Of a stretch of DNA of 64,000 nucleotides, positions 37,171-50,139 are shown in pieces (position 1 is the first letter of the stretch; each line of letters begins with the position of its first letter). The position numbers were made by a program, and so were the translations under genes. Source of the DNA: Coriaria nepalensis (lineage: Eukaryota > Streptophyta > Magnoliopsida > Cucurbitales > Coriariaceae); contig CP114481.1 of assembly GCA_027186245.1 (NCBI GenBank), positions 40,207,501-40,271,500 of the forward strand, written 5' to 3'. The notes below the pieces were generated by a model that saw nothing but the letters and a program-made list of their open reading frames with translations, did no database searches and was not told the DNA's origin.

Positions 37171-39584
37171 CTATGAGTCATTCCAAGTCAGTAACTTATT
37201 TCAAAGCAATTCGAACGAATTCTAATTTTGCACTACAAACACAACTTTCGTGCATAACTTGCAAATGATCATTGCAAGGAAAGTGTGCATTCGTTTAACC
37301 TTAAAATCATTTCAATGAGTCATTTCAAGTCAATAACTTATTTCAAAGCAAGTCGAACGAATTCTAATTTTGCACTACAGACACAACTTTTGCGCATAAC
37401 TTGCAAATGATCATTGCAAGGAAAGTGTGCATTCGTTTAACCTTAAAATCATTTCAATGAGTCATTTTAAGTCAATAACTTATTTCAAAGCAATTCGAAC
37501 GAATTCTAGTTTTGCACTACAGAGACAACTTTTGTGCATAACTTGCAAATGATCATTGCAAGGAAAGTGTGCATTCGTTTAACCTTAAAATCATTTCAAT
37601 GAGTCATTTCAAGTCAATAACTTATTTCAAAGCAAGTCGAACGAATTCTTGTTTTGCACTACAGACACACCTTTTGTGCATAACTTGCAAATGATCATTG
37701 CAAGGAAAGTGTGCATTCGTTTAAAATTAAAATCATTTCAATGAGTCATTTCAAGTCAATAACTTATGTCAAAGCAAGTCGAACGAATTCTAGTATTGCA
37801 CTACAGAGACAACTTTTGTGCATAACTTGCAAATGATCAGTGCAAGGAAAGTGTGCATTCGGTTAACCTTAAAATCATTTCAATGAGTCATTTCAAGTCA
37901 ATAAGTTATTTCAAAGCAATTCGAACGAATTCTAGTTTTGCACTACCGAGACAACTTTTGTGCATAACTTGCAAATGATCATTGCAAGGAAAGTGTGCAT
38001 TCGTTTAACCTTAAAATCATTTCAATGAGTCATTTCAACTCAATAACTTATTTCAAAGCAAGTCGAACGTATTCTAGTTTTGCACTACAGAGACAACTTT
38101 TGTGCATAACTTGCAAATGATCATTGCAAGGAAAGTGTGCATTCGTTTAACCTTAAAATCATTTCAATGAGTCATTTCAAGTCAATAACTTATTTCAAAG
38201 CAAGTCGAACGAATTCTAGTTTTGCACTACAGACACACCTTTTGTGCATAACTTGCAAATGATCATTGCAAGGAAAGTGTGCATTCGTTTAAAATTAAAA
38301 TCATTTCAATGAGTCATTTCAAGTCAATAACTTCTTTCAAAGCAATTCGAACGAATTCTAATTTTGCACTACAAACACAACTTTTGTGCATAACTTGCAA
38401 ATGATCATTGCAAGGAAAGTGTGCATTCGTTTAACCTTAAAATCATTTCAATGAGTCATTTCAAGTCAATAACTTATTTCAAAGCAAGTCGAACGAATTC
38501 TTGTTTTGCACTACAGACACACCTTTTGTGCATAACTTGCAAATGATCATTGCAAGGAAAGTGTGCATTCGTTTAAAATTAAAATCATTTCAATGAGTCA
38601 TTTCAAGTCAATAACTTATGTCAAAGCAAGTCGAACGAATTCTAGTATTGCACTACAGAGACAACTTTTGTGCATAACTTGCAAATGATCAGTGCAAGGA
38701 AAGTGTGCATTCGGTTAACCTTAAAATCATTTCAATGAGTCATTTCAAGTCAATAAGTTATTTCAAAGCAATTCGGACGAATTCTAGTTTTGCACTACAG
38801 AGACAACTTTTGTGCATAACTTGCAAATGATCATTGCAAGGAAAGTGTGCATTCGTTTAACCTTAAAATCATTTCAATGAGTCATTTCAAGTCAATAACT
38901 TATTTCAAAGCAAGTCGAACGAATTCTAGTTTTGCACTACAGACACAACTTTTGCGCGTAACTTGCAAATGATCATTGGAAGGAAAGTGTGCGTTCGTTT
39001 AACCTTAAAATCATTTCTATGAGTCATTCCAAGTCAGTAACTTATTTCAAAGCAATTCGAACGAATTCTAATTTTGCACTACAAACACAACTTTCGTGCA
39101 TAACTTGCAAATGATCATTGCAAGGAAAGTGTGCATTCGTTTAACCTTAAAATCATTTCAATGAGTCATTTCAAGTCAATAACTTATTTCAAAGCAATTC
39201 GAACGAATTCTAGTTTTGCACTACAGACACAACTTTTGCGCATAACTTGCAAATGATCATTGCAAGGAAAGTGTGCATTCGTTTAACCTTAAAATCATTT
39301 CAATGAGTCATTTCAAGTCAATAACTTATTTCAAAGCAATTCGAACGAATTCTAGTTTTGCACTACAGAGACAACTTTTGTGCATAACTTGCAAATGATC
39401 ATTGCAAGGAAAGTGTGCATTCGTTTAACCTTAAAATCATTTCAATGAGTCATTTCAAGTCAATAACTTATTTCAAAGCAAGTCGAACGAATTCTAGTTT
39501 TGCCCTACAGACACAACTTTTGCGCATAACTTGCAAATGATCATTGCAAGGAAAGTGTGCATTCGTTTAACCTTAAAATCATTT
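37171..39584 (+). repeat. 17-monomer HOR, unit 4 (2414 bp)
   Basis: This unit matches unit 2 by its private markers (CTACCGAGAC near 37944, CAGAGAC near 38799; GCGCGTAAC at 38954). The 4686-bp (33-monomer) offset between units 1+2 and 3+4 holds for every marker from about 30600 to about 39920. Confidence 0.87.
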
Positions 39585-42500
39585 CTATGAGTCATTCCAA
39601 GTCAGTAACTTATTTCAAAGCAATTCGAACGAATTCTAATTTTGCACTACAAACACAACTTTCGTGCATAACTTGCAAATGATCATTGCAAGGAAAGTGT
39701 GCATTCGTTTAACCTTAAAATCATTTCAATGAGTCATTTCAAGTCAATAACTTATTTCAAAGCAAGTCGAACGAATTCTAGTTTTGCCCTACAGACACAA
39801 CTTTTGCGCATAACTTGCAAATGATCATTGCAAGGAAAGTGTGCATTCGTTTAACCTTAAAATCATTTCAATGAGTCATTTCAAGTCAATAACTTATTTC
39901 AAAGCAAGTCGAACGAATTCTAGTTTTGCCCTACAGACACAACTTTTGCGCATAACTTGCAAATGATCATTGCAAGGAAAGTGTGCATTCGTTTAACCTT
40001 AAAATCATTTCTATGAGTCATTCCAAGTCAGTAACTTATTTCAAAGCAATTCGAACGAATTCTAATTTTGCACTACAAACACAACTTTCGTGCATAACTT
40101 GCAAATGATCATTGCAAGGAAAGTGTGCATTCGTTTAACCTTAAAATCATTTCAATGAGTCATTTCAAGTCAATAACTTATTTCAAAGCAATTCGAACGA
40201 ATTCTAGTTTTGCACTACAGAGACAACTTCTGTGCATAACTTGCAAATGATCATTGCAAGGAAAGTGTGCATTCGTTTAAAATTAAAATCATTTCAATGA
40301 GTCCTTTCAAGTCAATAACTTATTTCGAAGTAAGTCGAACGAATTCTAGTTTTGCACTACAGACATAACTTTTGTGCATAACTTGCAAATGATCATTGCA
40401 AGGAAAGTGTGCATTCGTTTAACCTTAAAATCATTTCAATGAGTCATTTCAAGTCAATAACTTATTTCAAAGCAATTCGAACGAATTCTAGTTTTGCACT
40501 ACAGAGACAACTTCTGTGCATAACTTGCAAATGATCATTGCAAGGAAAGTGTGCATTCGTTTAAAATTAAAATCATTTCAATGAGTCATTTCAAGTCAAT
40601 AACTTATTTCAAAGCAAGTCGAACGAATTCTAGTTTTGCACTACAGAGACAACTTTTGTGCATAACTTGCAAATGATCATTGCAAGGAAAGTGTGCATTC
40701 GTTTAACCTTAAAATCATTTCAATGAGTCATTTCAACTCAATAACTTATTTCAAAGCAAGTCGAACGTATTCTAGTTTTGCACTACAGACACAACTTTTG
40801 TGCATAACTTGCAAATGATCATTGCAAGGAAAGTGTGCATTCGTTTAACCTTAAAATCATTTCAATGAGTCATTTCAAGTCAATAACTTATTTCAAAGCA
40901 AGTCGAACGAATTCTAGTTTTGCACTAGACACACAACTTTTGTGCATAACTTGCAAATGATCATTGCAAGGAAAGTGTGCATTCGTTTAACCTTAAAATC
41001 ATTTCAATGAGTCATTTCAAGTCAATAACTTATGTCAAAGCAAGTCGAACGAATTCTAGTTTTCTACTACAAACACAACTTTTGTGGATAACTTGCAAAT
41101 GATCATTGCAAGGAAAGTGTGCATTCGTTTAACCTTAAAATCATTTCAATGAGTCATTTCAAGTCAATAACTTATTTCAAAGCAAGTCGAACGTATTCTA
41201 GTTTTGCACTACAGACACAACTTTTGTGCATAACTTGCAAATGATCATTGCAAAGAAAGTGTGCATTCGTTTAACCTTAAAATCATTTCAATGAGTCATT
41301 TCAAGTCAATAACTTATTTCAAAGCAAGTCGAACGAATTCTAGTTTTGCCCTACAGACACAACTTTTGCGCATAACTTGCAAATGATCATTGCAAGGAAA
41401 GTGTGCATTCGTTTAACCTTAAAATCATTTCTATGAGTCATTTCAAGTCAGTAACTTATTTCAAAGCAATTCGAACGAATTCTAATTTTGCACTACAAAC
41501 ACAACTTTCGTGCATAACTTGCAAATGATCATTGCAAGGAAAGTGTGCATTCGTTTAACCTTAAAATCATTTCAATGAGTCATTTCAAGTCAATAACTTA
41601 TTTCAAAGCAATTCGAACGAATTCTAGTTTTGCACTACAGACACAACTTTTGCGCATAACTTGCAAATGATCATTGCAAGGAAAGTGTGCATTCGTTTAA
41701 AATTAAAATCATTTCAATGAGTCATTTCAAGTCAATAACTTATTTCAAAGCAATTCGAACGAATTCTAGTTTTGCACTACACACACAACTTTTGTGCATA
41801 ACTTGCAAATGATCATTGCAAGGAAACTGTGCATTCGTTTAACCTTAAAATCATTTCAATGAGTCATTTCAAGTCAATAACTTATGTCAAAGCAAGTCGA
41901 ACGAATTCTAGTTTTCTACTACAAACACAACTTTTGTGGATAACTTGCAAATGATCATTGCAAGGAACGTGTGCATTCGTTTAACCTTAAAATCATTTCA
42001 ATGAGTCATTTCAAGTCAATAACTTATTTCAAAGCAAGTCGAACGTATTCTAGTTTTGCACTACAGACACAACTTTTGTGCATAACTTGCAAATGATCAT
42101 TGCAAAGAAAGTGTGCATTCGTTTAACCTTAAAATCATTTCAATGAGTCATTTCAAGTCAATAACTTATTTCAAAGCAAGTCGAACGAATTCTAGTTTTG
42201 CCCTACAGACACAACTTTTGCGCATAACTTGCAAATGATCATTGCAAGGAAAGTGTGCATTCGTTTAACCTTAAAATCATTTCTATGAGTCATTCCAAGT
42301 CAGTAACTTATTTCAAAGCAATTCGAACGAATTCTAATTTTGCACTACAAACACAACTTTCGTGCATAACTTGCAAATGATCATTGCAAGGAAAGTGTGC
42401 ATTCGTTTAACCTTAAAATCATTTCAATGAGTCATTTCAAGTCAATAACTTATTTCAAAGCAATTCGAACGAATTCTAGTTTTGCACTACAGACACAACT

Positions 42501-45500
42501 TTTGCGCATAACTTGCAAATGATCATTGCAAGGAAAGTGTGCATTCGTTTAACCTTAAAATCATTTCAATGAGTCATTTCAAGTCAATAACTTATTTCAA
42601 AGCAATTCGAACGAATTCTAGTTTTGCACTACAGAGACAACTTTTGTGCATAACTTGCAAATGATCATTGCAAGGAAAGTGTGCATTCGTTTAACCTTAA
42701 AATCATTTCAATGAGTCATTTCAAGTCAATAACTTATTTCAAAGCAATTCGAACGAATTCTAGTTTTGCACTACAGAGACAACTTCTGTGCATAACTTGC
42801 AAATGATCATTGCAAGGAAAGTGTGCATTCGTTTAAAATTAAAATCATTTCAATGAGTCATTTCAAGTCAATAACTTATTTTAAAGCAAGTCGAACGAAT
42901 TCTAGTTTTGCACTACAGAGACAACTTTTGTGCATAACTTGCAAATGATCATTGCAAGGAAAGTGTGCATTCGTTTAACCTTAAAATCATTTCAATGAGT
43001 CATTTCAACTCAATAACTTATTTCAAAGCAAGTCGAACGTATTCTAGTTTTGCACTACAGAGACAACTTTTGTGCATAACTTGCAAATGATCATTGCAAG
43101 GAAAGTGTGCATTCGTTTAACCTTAAAATCATTTCAATGAGTCATTTCAAGTCAATAACTTATTTCAAAGCAATTCGAACGAATTCTAGTTTTGCACTAC
43201 AGAGACAACTTTTGTGCATAACTTGCAAATGATCATTGCAAGGAAAGTGTGCATTCGTTTAACCTTAAAATCATTTCAATGAGTCATTTCAAGTCAATAA
43301 CTTATTTCAAAGCAAGTCGAACGAATTCTAATTTTGCACTACAGACACAACTTTTGCGCATAACTTGCAAATGATCATTGCAAGGAAAGTGTGCATTCGT
43401 TTAACCTTAAAATCATTTCAATGAGTCATTTCAAGTCAATAACTTATTTCAAAGCAATTCGAACGAATTCTAGTTTTGCACTACAGAGACAACTTCTGTG
43501 CATAACTTGCAAATGATCATTGCAAGGAAAGTGTGCATTCGTTTAAAATTAAAATCATTTCAATGAGTCCTTTCAAGTCAATAACTTATTTCGAAGTAAG
43601 TCGAACGAATTCTAGTTTTGCACTACAGACATAACTTTTGTGCATAACTTGCAAATGATCATTGCAAGGAAAGTGTGCATTCGTTTAACCTTAAAATCAT
43701 TTCAATGAGTCACTTCAAGTCAATAACTTATTTCAAAGCAATTCGAACGAATTCTAGTTTTGCACTACAGAGACAACTTCTGTGCATAACTTGCAAATGA
43801 TCATTGCAAGGAAAGTGTGCATTCGTTTAAAATTAAAATCATTTCAATGAGTCATTTCAAGTCAATAACTTATGTCAAAGCAACTCGAACGAATTCTAGT
43901 TTTGCCCTACAGACACAACTTTTGCGCATAACTTGCAAATGATCATTGCAAGGAAAGTGTGCATTCGTTTAACCTTAAAATCATTTCAATGAGTCATTTC
44001 AAGTCAATAACTTATTTCAAAGCAAGTCGAACGAATTCTAGTTTTGCCCTACAGACACAACTTTTGCGCATAACTTGCAAATGATCATTGCAAGGAAAGT
44101 GTGCATTCGTTTAACCTTAAAATCATTTCTATGAGTCATTCCAAGTCAGTAACTTATTTCAAAGCAATTCGAACGAATTCTAATTTTGCACTACAAACAC
44201 AACTTTCGTGCATAACTTGCAAATGATCATTGCAAGGAAAGTGTGCATTCGTTTAACCTTAAAATCATTTCAATGAGTCATTTCAAGTCAATAACTTATT
44301 TCAAAGCAATTCGAACGAATTCTAGTTTTGCACTACAGAGACAACTTCTGTGCATAACTTGCAAATGATCATTGCAAGGAAAGTGTGCATTCGTTTAACC
44401 TTAAAATCATTTCAATGAGTCATTTCAAGTCAATAACTTATTTCAAAGCAATTCGAACGAATTCTAGTTTTGCACTACAGAGACAACTTTTGTGCATAAC
44501 TTGCAAATGATCATTGCAAGGAAAGTGTGCATTCGTTTAACCTTAAAATCATTTCAATGAGTCATTTCAAGTCAATAACTTATTTCAAAGCAATTCGAAC
44601 GAATTCTAGTTTTGCACTACAGAGACAACTTCTGTGCATAACTTGCAAATGATCATTGCAAGGAAAGTGTGCATTCGTTTAAAATTAAAATCATTTCAAT
44701 GAGTCATTTCAAGTCAATAACTTATTTCAAAGCAAGTCGAACGAATTCTAGTTTTGCACTACAGAGACAACTTTTGTGCATAACTTGCAAATGATCATTG
44801 CAAGGAAAGTGTGCATTCGTTTAACCTTAAAATCATTTCAATGAGTCATTTCAACTCAATAACTTATTTCAAAGCAAGTCGAACGTATTCTAGTTTTGCA
44901 CTACAGACACAACTTTTGTGCATAACTTGCAAATGATCATTGCAAGGAAAGTGTGCATTCGTTTAACCTTAAAATCATTTCAATGAGTCATTTCAAGTCA
45001 ATAACTTATTTCAAAGCAAGTCGAACGAATTCTAGTTTTCTACTACAAACACAACTTTTGTGCATAACTTTCAAATGATCATTGCAAGGAAAGTGTGCAT
45101 TCGTTTAACCTTAAAATCATTTCAATGAGTCATTTCAAGTCAATAACTTATTTCAAAGCAATTCGAACGAATTCTAGTTTTGCACTACACACACAACTTT
45201 TGTGCATAACTTGCAAATGATCATTGCAAGGAAACTGTGCATTCGTTTAACCTTAAAATCATTTCAATGAGTCATTTCAAGTCAATAACTTATGTCAAAG
45301 CAAGTCGAACGAATTCTAGTTTTCTACTACAAACACAACTTTTGTGGATAACTTGCAAATGATCATTGCAAGGAACGTGTGCATTCGTTTAACCTTACAA
45401 TCATTTCAATGAGTCATTTCAAGTCAATAATTTATTTCAAAGCAAGTCGAACGTATTCTAGTTTTGCACTACAGACACAACTTTTGTCCATAACTTGCAA

Positions 45501-46873
45501 ATGATCATTGCAAGGAAAGTGTGCATTCGTTTAACCTTAAAATCATTTCAATGAGTCATTTCAAGTCAATAACTTATTTCAAAGCAAGTCGAACGAATTC
45601 AAGTTTTGCACTACAGACACAACTTTTGCGCATAACTTGCAAATGATCATTGCAAGGAAAGTGTGCATTCGTTTAACCTTAAAATCATTTCAATGAGTCA
45701 CTTCAAGTCAATCACTTATTTCAAAGCAATTCGAACGAATTTTAGTTTTGCACTACACAGACAACTTCTGTGCATAACTTGCAAATGATCATTGCAAGGA
45801 AAGTGTGCATTCGTTTAAAATTAAAATCATTTCAATGAGTCATTTCAAGTCAATAACTTATGTCAAAGCAAGTCGAACGAATTCTAGTTTTCTACTACAA
45901 ACACAACTTTTGTGCATAACTTGCAAATGATCATTGCAAGGAAAGTGTGCATTCGTTTAACCTTAAAATCATTTCAATGAGTCATTTCAAGTCAATAACT
46001 TATTTCAAAGCAAGTCGAACGTATTCTAGTTTTGCACTACAGACACAACTTTTGTGCATAACATGCAAATGATCATTGCAAGGAAAGTGTGCATTCGTTT
46101 AACCTTAAAATCATTTCAATGAGTCATTTCAATTCAATAACTTATGTCAAAGCAAGTCGAACGAATTCTAGTTTTGCACTACACACACAACTTTTGTGCA
46201 TAACTTGCAAATGATCATTGCAAGGAAAGTGTGCATTCGTTTAACCTTAAAATCATTTCAATGAGTCATTTCAATTCAATAACTTATGTCAAAGCAAGTA
46301 GAACGAATTCTAGTTTTGCACTACACACACAACTTTTGTGCATAACTTGCAAATGATCATTGCAAGGAAACTGTGCATTCGTTTAACCTTAAAATCATTT
46401 CAATGAGTCATTTCAAGTCAATAACTTATGTCAAAGCAAGTCGAACGAATTCTAGTTTTCTACTACAAACACAACTTTTGTGGATAACTTGCAAATGATC
46501 ATTGCAAGGAAAGTGTGCATTCGTTTAACCTTAAAATCATTTCAATGAGTCATTTCAAGTCAATAACTTATTTCAAAGCAAGTCGAACGTATTCTAGTTT
46601 TGCACTACAGACACAACTTTTGTGCATAACTTCCAAATGATCATTGCAAGGAAAGTGTGCATTCGTTTAACCTTAAAATCATTTCAATGAGTCATTTCAA
46701 CTCAATAACTTATGCCAAAGCAAGTCGAACGAATTCTAGTTTTGCACTACACACACAACTTTTGTGCATAACTTGCAAATGATCATTGCAAGGAAACTGT
46801 GCATTCGTTTAACCTTAAAATCATTTCAATGAGTCATTTCAAGTCAATAACTTATTTCAAAGCAAGTCGAACG
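39585..46873 (+). repeat. Irregular satellite stretch with mixed monomer types
   Basis: Monomers continue in register. From about 41060 a new subtype appears, with GTTTTCTACTAC in place of GTTTTGCACTAC and often GTGGATAAC, and it becomes common through to the end of the window. Another new subtype has GTCCTTTC with TTATTTCGAAGTAAG (near 40320, 43590) and a CAGACATAAC neighbour. A local duplication is visible (GTGGATAAC with CAAAGAAAG and GCCCTAC, 41080-41400 against 41930-42220, about six monomers apart). No gene is present. Confidence 0.8.
44129..45691 (+). repeat. 11-monomer segment, copy 1 (pair at 50661)
   Basis: This segment matches 50661-52223 at a constant offset of 6532 bp (46 monomers). 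Linked private variants prove the pairing: GGAACGTGTG with CCTTACAATC and CAATAATTTATTTC (45372-45440 against 51904-51972), then GTCCATAAC and GAATTCAAG. The match begins at the CTATGAG marker and ends where copy 1 has CAATGAGTCACTTC and copy 2 has CTATGAGTCATTCC. Confidence 0.83.
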
Positions 46874-48577
46874 TATTCTAGTTTTGCACTACAGACACAA
46901 CTTTTGTCCATAACTTGCAAATGATCATTGCAAGGAAAGTGTGCATTCGTTTAACCTTAAAATCATTTCAATGAGTCATTTCAAGTCAATAACTTATTTC
47001 AAAGCAAGTCGAACGAATTCTAGTTTTCTACTACAAACACAACTTTTGTGCATAACTTTCAAATGATCATTGCAAGGAAAGTGTGCATTCGTTTAACCTT
47101 AAAATCATTTCAATGAGTCATTTCAAGTCAATAACTTATTTCAAAGCAATTCGAACGAATTCTAATTTTGCACTACAGACACAACTTTTGCGCATAACTT
47201 GCAAATGATCATTGCAAGGAAAGTGTGCATTCGTTTAACGTTAAAATCATTTCAATGAGTCATTTCAAGTCAATAACTTATTTCAAAGCAATTCGAACGA
47301 ATTCTAGTTTTGCACTACAGAGACAACTTTTGTGCATAACTTGCAAATGATCATTGCAAGGAAAGTGTGCATTCGTTTAACCTTAAAATCATTTCAATGA
47401 GTCAGTTCAAGTCAATAACTTATTTCAAAACAAGTCGAACGAATTCTAATTTTGCACTACAAACACAACTTTTGCGCATAACTTGCAAATGATCATTGCA
47501 AGGAAAGTGTGCATTCGTTTAACCTTAGAATCATTTCAATGAGTCATTTCAAGTCAATAACTTATTTCAAAGCAATTCGAACGAATTCTAGTTTTGCACT
47601 ACAGAGACAACTTCTGTGCATAACTTGCAAATGATCATTGCAAGGAAAGTGTGCATTCGTTTAAAATTAAAATCATTTCAATGAGTCCTTTCAAGTCAAT
47701 AACTTATTTCGAAGTAAGTCGAACGAATTCTAGTTTTGCACTACAGACATAACTTTTGTGCATAACTTGCAAATGATCATTGCAAGGAAAGTGTGCATTC
47801 GTTTAACCTTAAAATCATTTCAATGAGTCACTTCAAGTCAATAACTTATTTCAAAGCAATTCGAACGAATTCTAGTTTTGCACTACAGAGACAACTTCTG
47901 TGCATAACTTGCAAATGATCATTGCAAGGAAAGTGTGCATTCGTTTAAAATTAAAATCATTTCAATGAGTCATTTCAAGTCAATGACTTATGTCAAAGCA
48001 ACTCGAACGAATTCTAGTTTTCTACTACAAACACAACTTTTGTGCATAACTTTCAAATGATCATTGCAAGGAAAGTGTGCATTCGTTTAACCTTAAAATC
48101 ATTTCAATGAGTCATTTCAAGTCAATAACTTATTTCAAAGCAATTCGAACGAATTCTAGTTTTGCACTACACACACAACTTTTGTGCATAACTTGCAAAT
48201 GATCATTGCAAGGAAACTGTGCATTCGTTTAACCTTAAAATCATTTCAATGAGTCATTCCAAGTCAGTAACTTATTTCAAAGCAATTCGAACGAATTCTA
48301 ATTTTGCACTACAAACACAACTTTCGTGCATAACTTGCAAATGATCATTGCAAGGAAAGTGTGCATTCGTTTAACCTTAAAATCATTTCAATGAGTCATT
48401 TCAAGTCAATAACTTATTTCAAAGCAAGTCGAACGTATTCTAGTTTTGCACTACAGACACAACTTTTGTCCATAACTTGCAAATGATCATTGCAAGGAAA
48501 GTGTGCATTCGTTTAACCTTAAAATCATTTCAATGAGTCATTTCAAGTCAATAACTTATTTCAAAGCAAGTCGAACG
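46874..48577 (+). repeat. 12-monomer HOR, copy 1 (1704 bp)
   Basis: Markers CCTTAGAATC (47527 and 49231), TTTAACGTTAAAATC, AAAACAAGTCG and CAATGACTTATG recur 1704 bp apart, which is exactly twelve monomers. The unit opens with a GTATTC junction monomer that also has GTCCATAAC. The twelfth monomer of this copy (48436-48577) is of the same GTCCATAAC type. Confidence 0.87.
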
Positions 48578-50139
48578 TATTCTAGTTTTGCACTACAGAC
48601 ACAACTTTTGTCCATAACTTGCAAATGATCATTGCAAGGAAAGTGTGCATTCGTTTAACCTTAAAATCATTTCAATGAGTCATTTCAAGTCAATAACTTA
48701 TTTCAAAGCAAGTCGAACGAATTCTAGTTTTCTACTACAAACACAACTTTTGTGCATAACTTTCAAATGATCATTGCAAGGAAAGTGTGCATTCGTTTAA
48801 CCTTAAAATCATTTCAATGAGTCATTTCAAGTCAATAACTTATTTCAAAGCAATTCGAACGAATTCTAATTTTGCACTACAGACACAACTTTTGCGCATA
48901 ACTTGCAAATGATCATTGCAAGGAAAGTGTGCATTCGTTTAACGTTAAAATCATTTCAATGAGTCATTTCAAGTCAATAACTTATTTCAAAGCAATTCGA
49001 ACGAATTCTAGTTTTGCACTACAGAGACAACTTTTGTGCATAACTTGCAAATGATCATTGCAAGGAAAGTGTGCATTCGTTTAACCTTAAAATCATTTCA
49101 ATGAGTCAGTTCAAGTCAATAACTTATTTCAAAACAAGTCGAACGAATTCTAATTTTGCACTACAAACACAACTTTTGCGCATAACTTGCAAATGATCAT
49201 TGCAAGGAAAGTGTGCATTCGTTTAACCTTAGAATCATTTCAATGAGTCATTTCAAGTCAATAACTTATTTCAAAGCAATTCGAACGAATTCTAGTTTTG
49301 CACTACAGAGACAACTTCTGTGCATAACTTGCAAATGATCATTGCAAGGAAAGTGTGCATTCGTTTAAAATTAAAATCATTTCAATGAGTCCTTTCAAGT
49401 CAATAACTTATTTCGAAGTAAGTCGAACGAATTCTAGTTTTGCACTACAGACATAACTTTTGTGCATAACTTGCAAATGATCATTGCAAGGAAAGTGTGC
49501 ATTCGTTTAACCTTAAAATCATTTCAATGAGTCACTTCAAGTCAATAACTTATTTCAAAGCAATTCGAACGAATTCTAGTTTTGCACTACAGAGACAACT
49601 TCTGTGCATAACTTGCAAATGATCATTGCAAGGAAAGTGTGCATTCGTTTAAAATTAAAATCATTTCAATGAGTCATTTCAAGTCAATGACTTATGTCAA
49701 AGCAACTCGAACGAATTCTAGTTTTCTACTACAAACACAACTTTTGTGCATAACTTTCAAATGATCATTGCAAGGAAAGTGTGCATTCGTTTAACCTTAA
49801 AATCATTTCAATGAGTCATTTCAAGTCAATAACTTATTTCAAAGCAATTCGAACGAATTCTAGTTTTGCACTACACACACAACTTTTGTGCATAACTTGC
49901 AAATGATCATTGCAAGGAAACTGTGCATTCGTTTAACCTTAAAATCATTTCAATGAGTCATTCCAAGTCAGTAACTTATTTCAAAGCAATTCGAACGAAT
50001 TCTAATTTTGCACTACAAACACAACTTTCGTGCATAACTTGCAAATGATCATTGCAAGGAAAGTGTGCATTCGTTTAACCTTAAAATCATTTCAATGAGT
50101 CATTTCAAGTCAATAACTTATTTCAAAGCAATTCGAACG
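48578..50139 (+). repeat. 12-monomer HOR, copy 2 (11 monomers kept)
   Basis: This block is collinear with copy 1 for eleven monomers. It diverges at 50140, where a GAATTC junction with CAGAGACAACTTCTG replaces the GTATTC/GTCCATAAC monomer expected. I saw no difference between the copies within the shared part. Confidence 0.85.
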
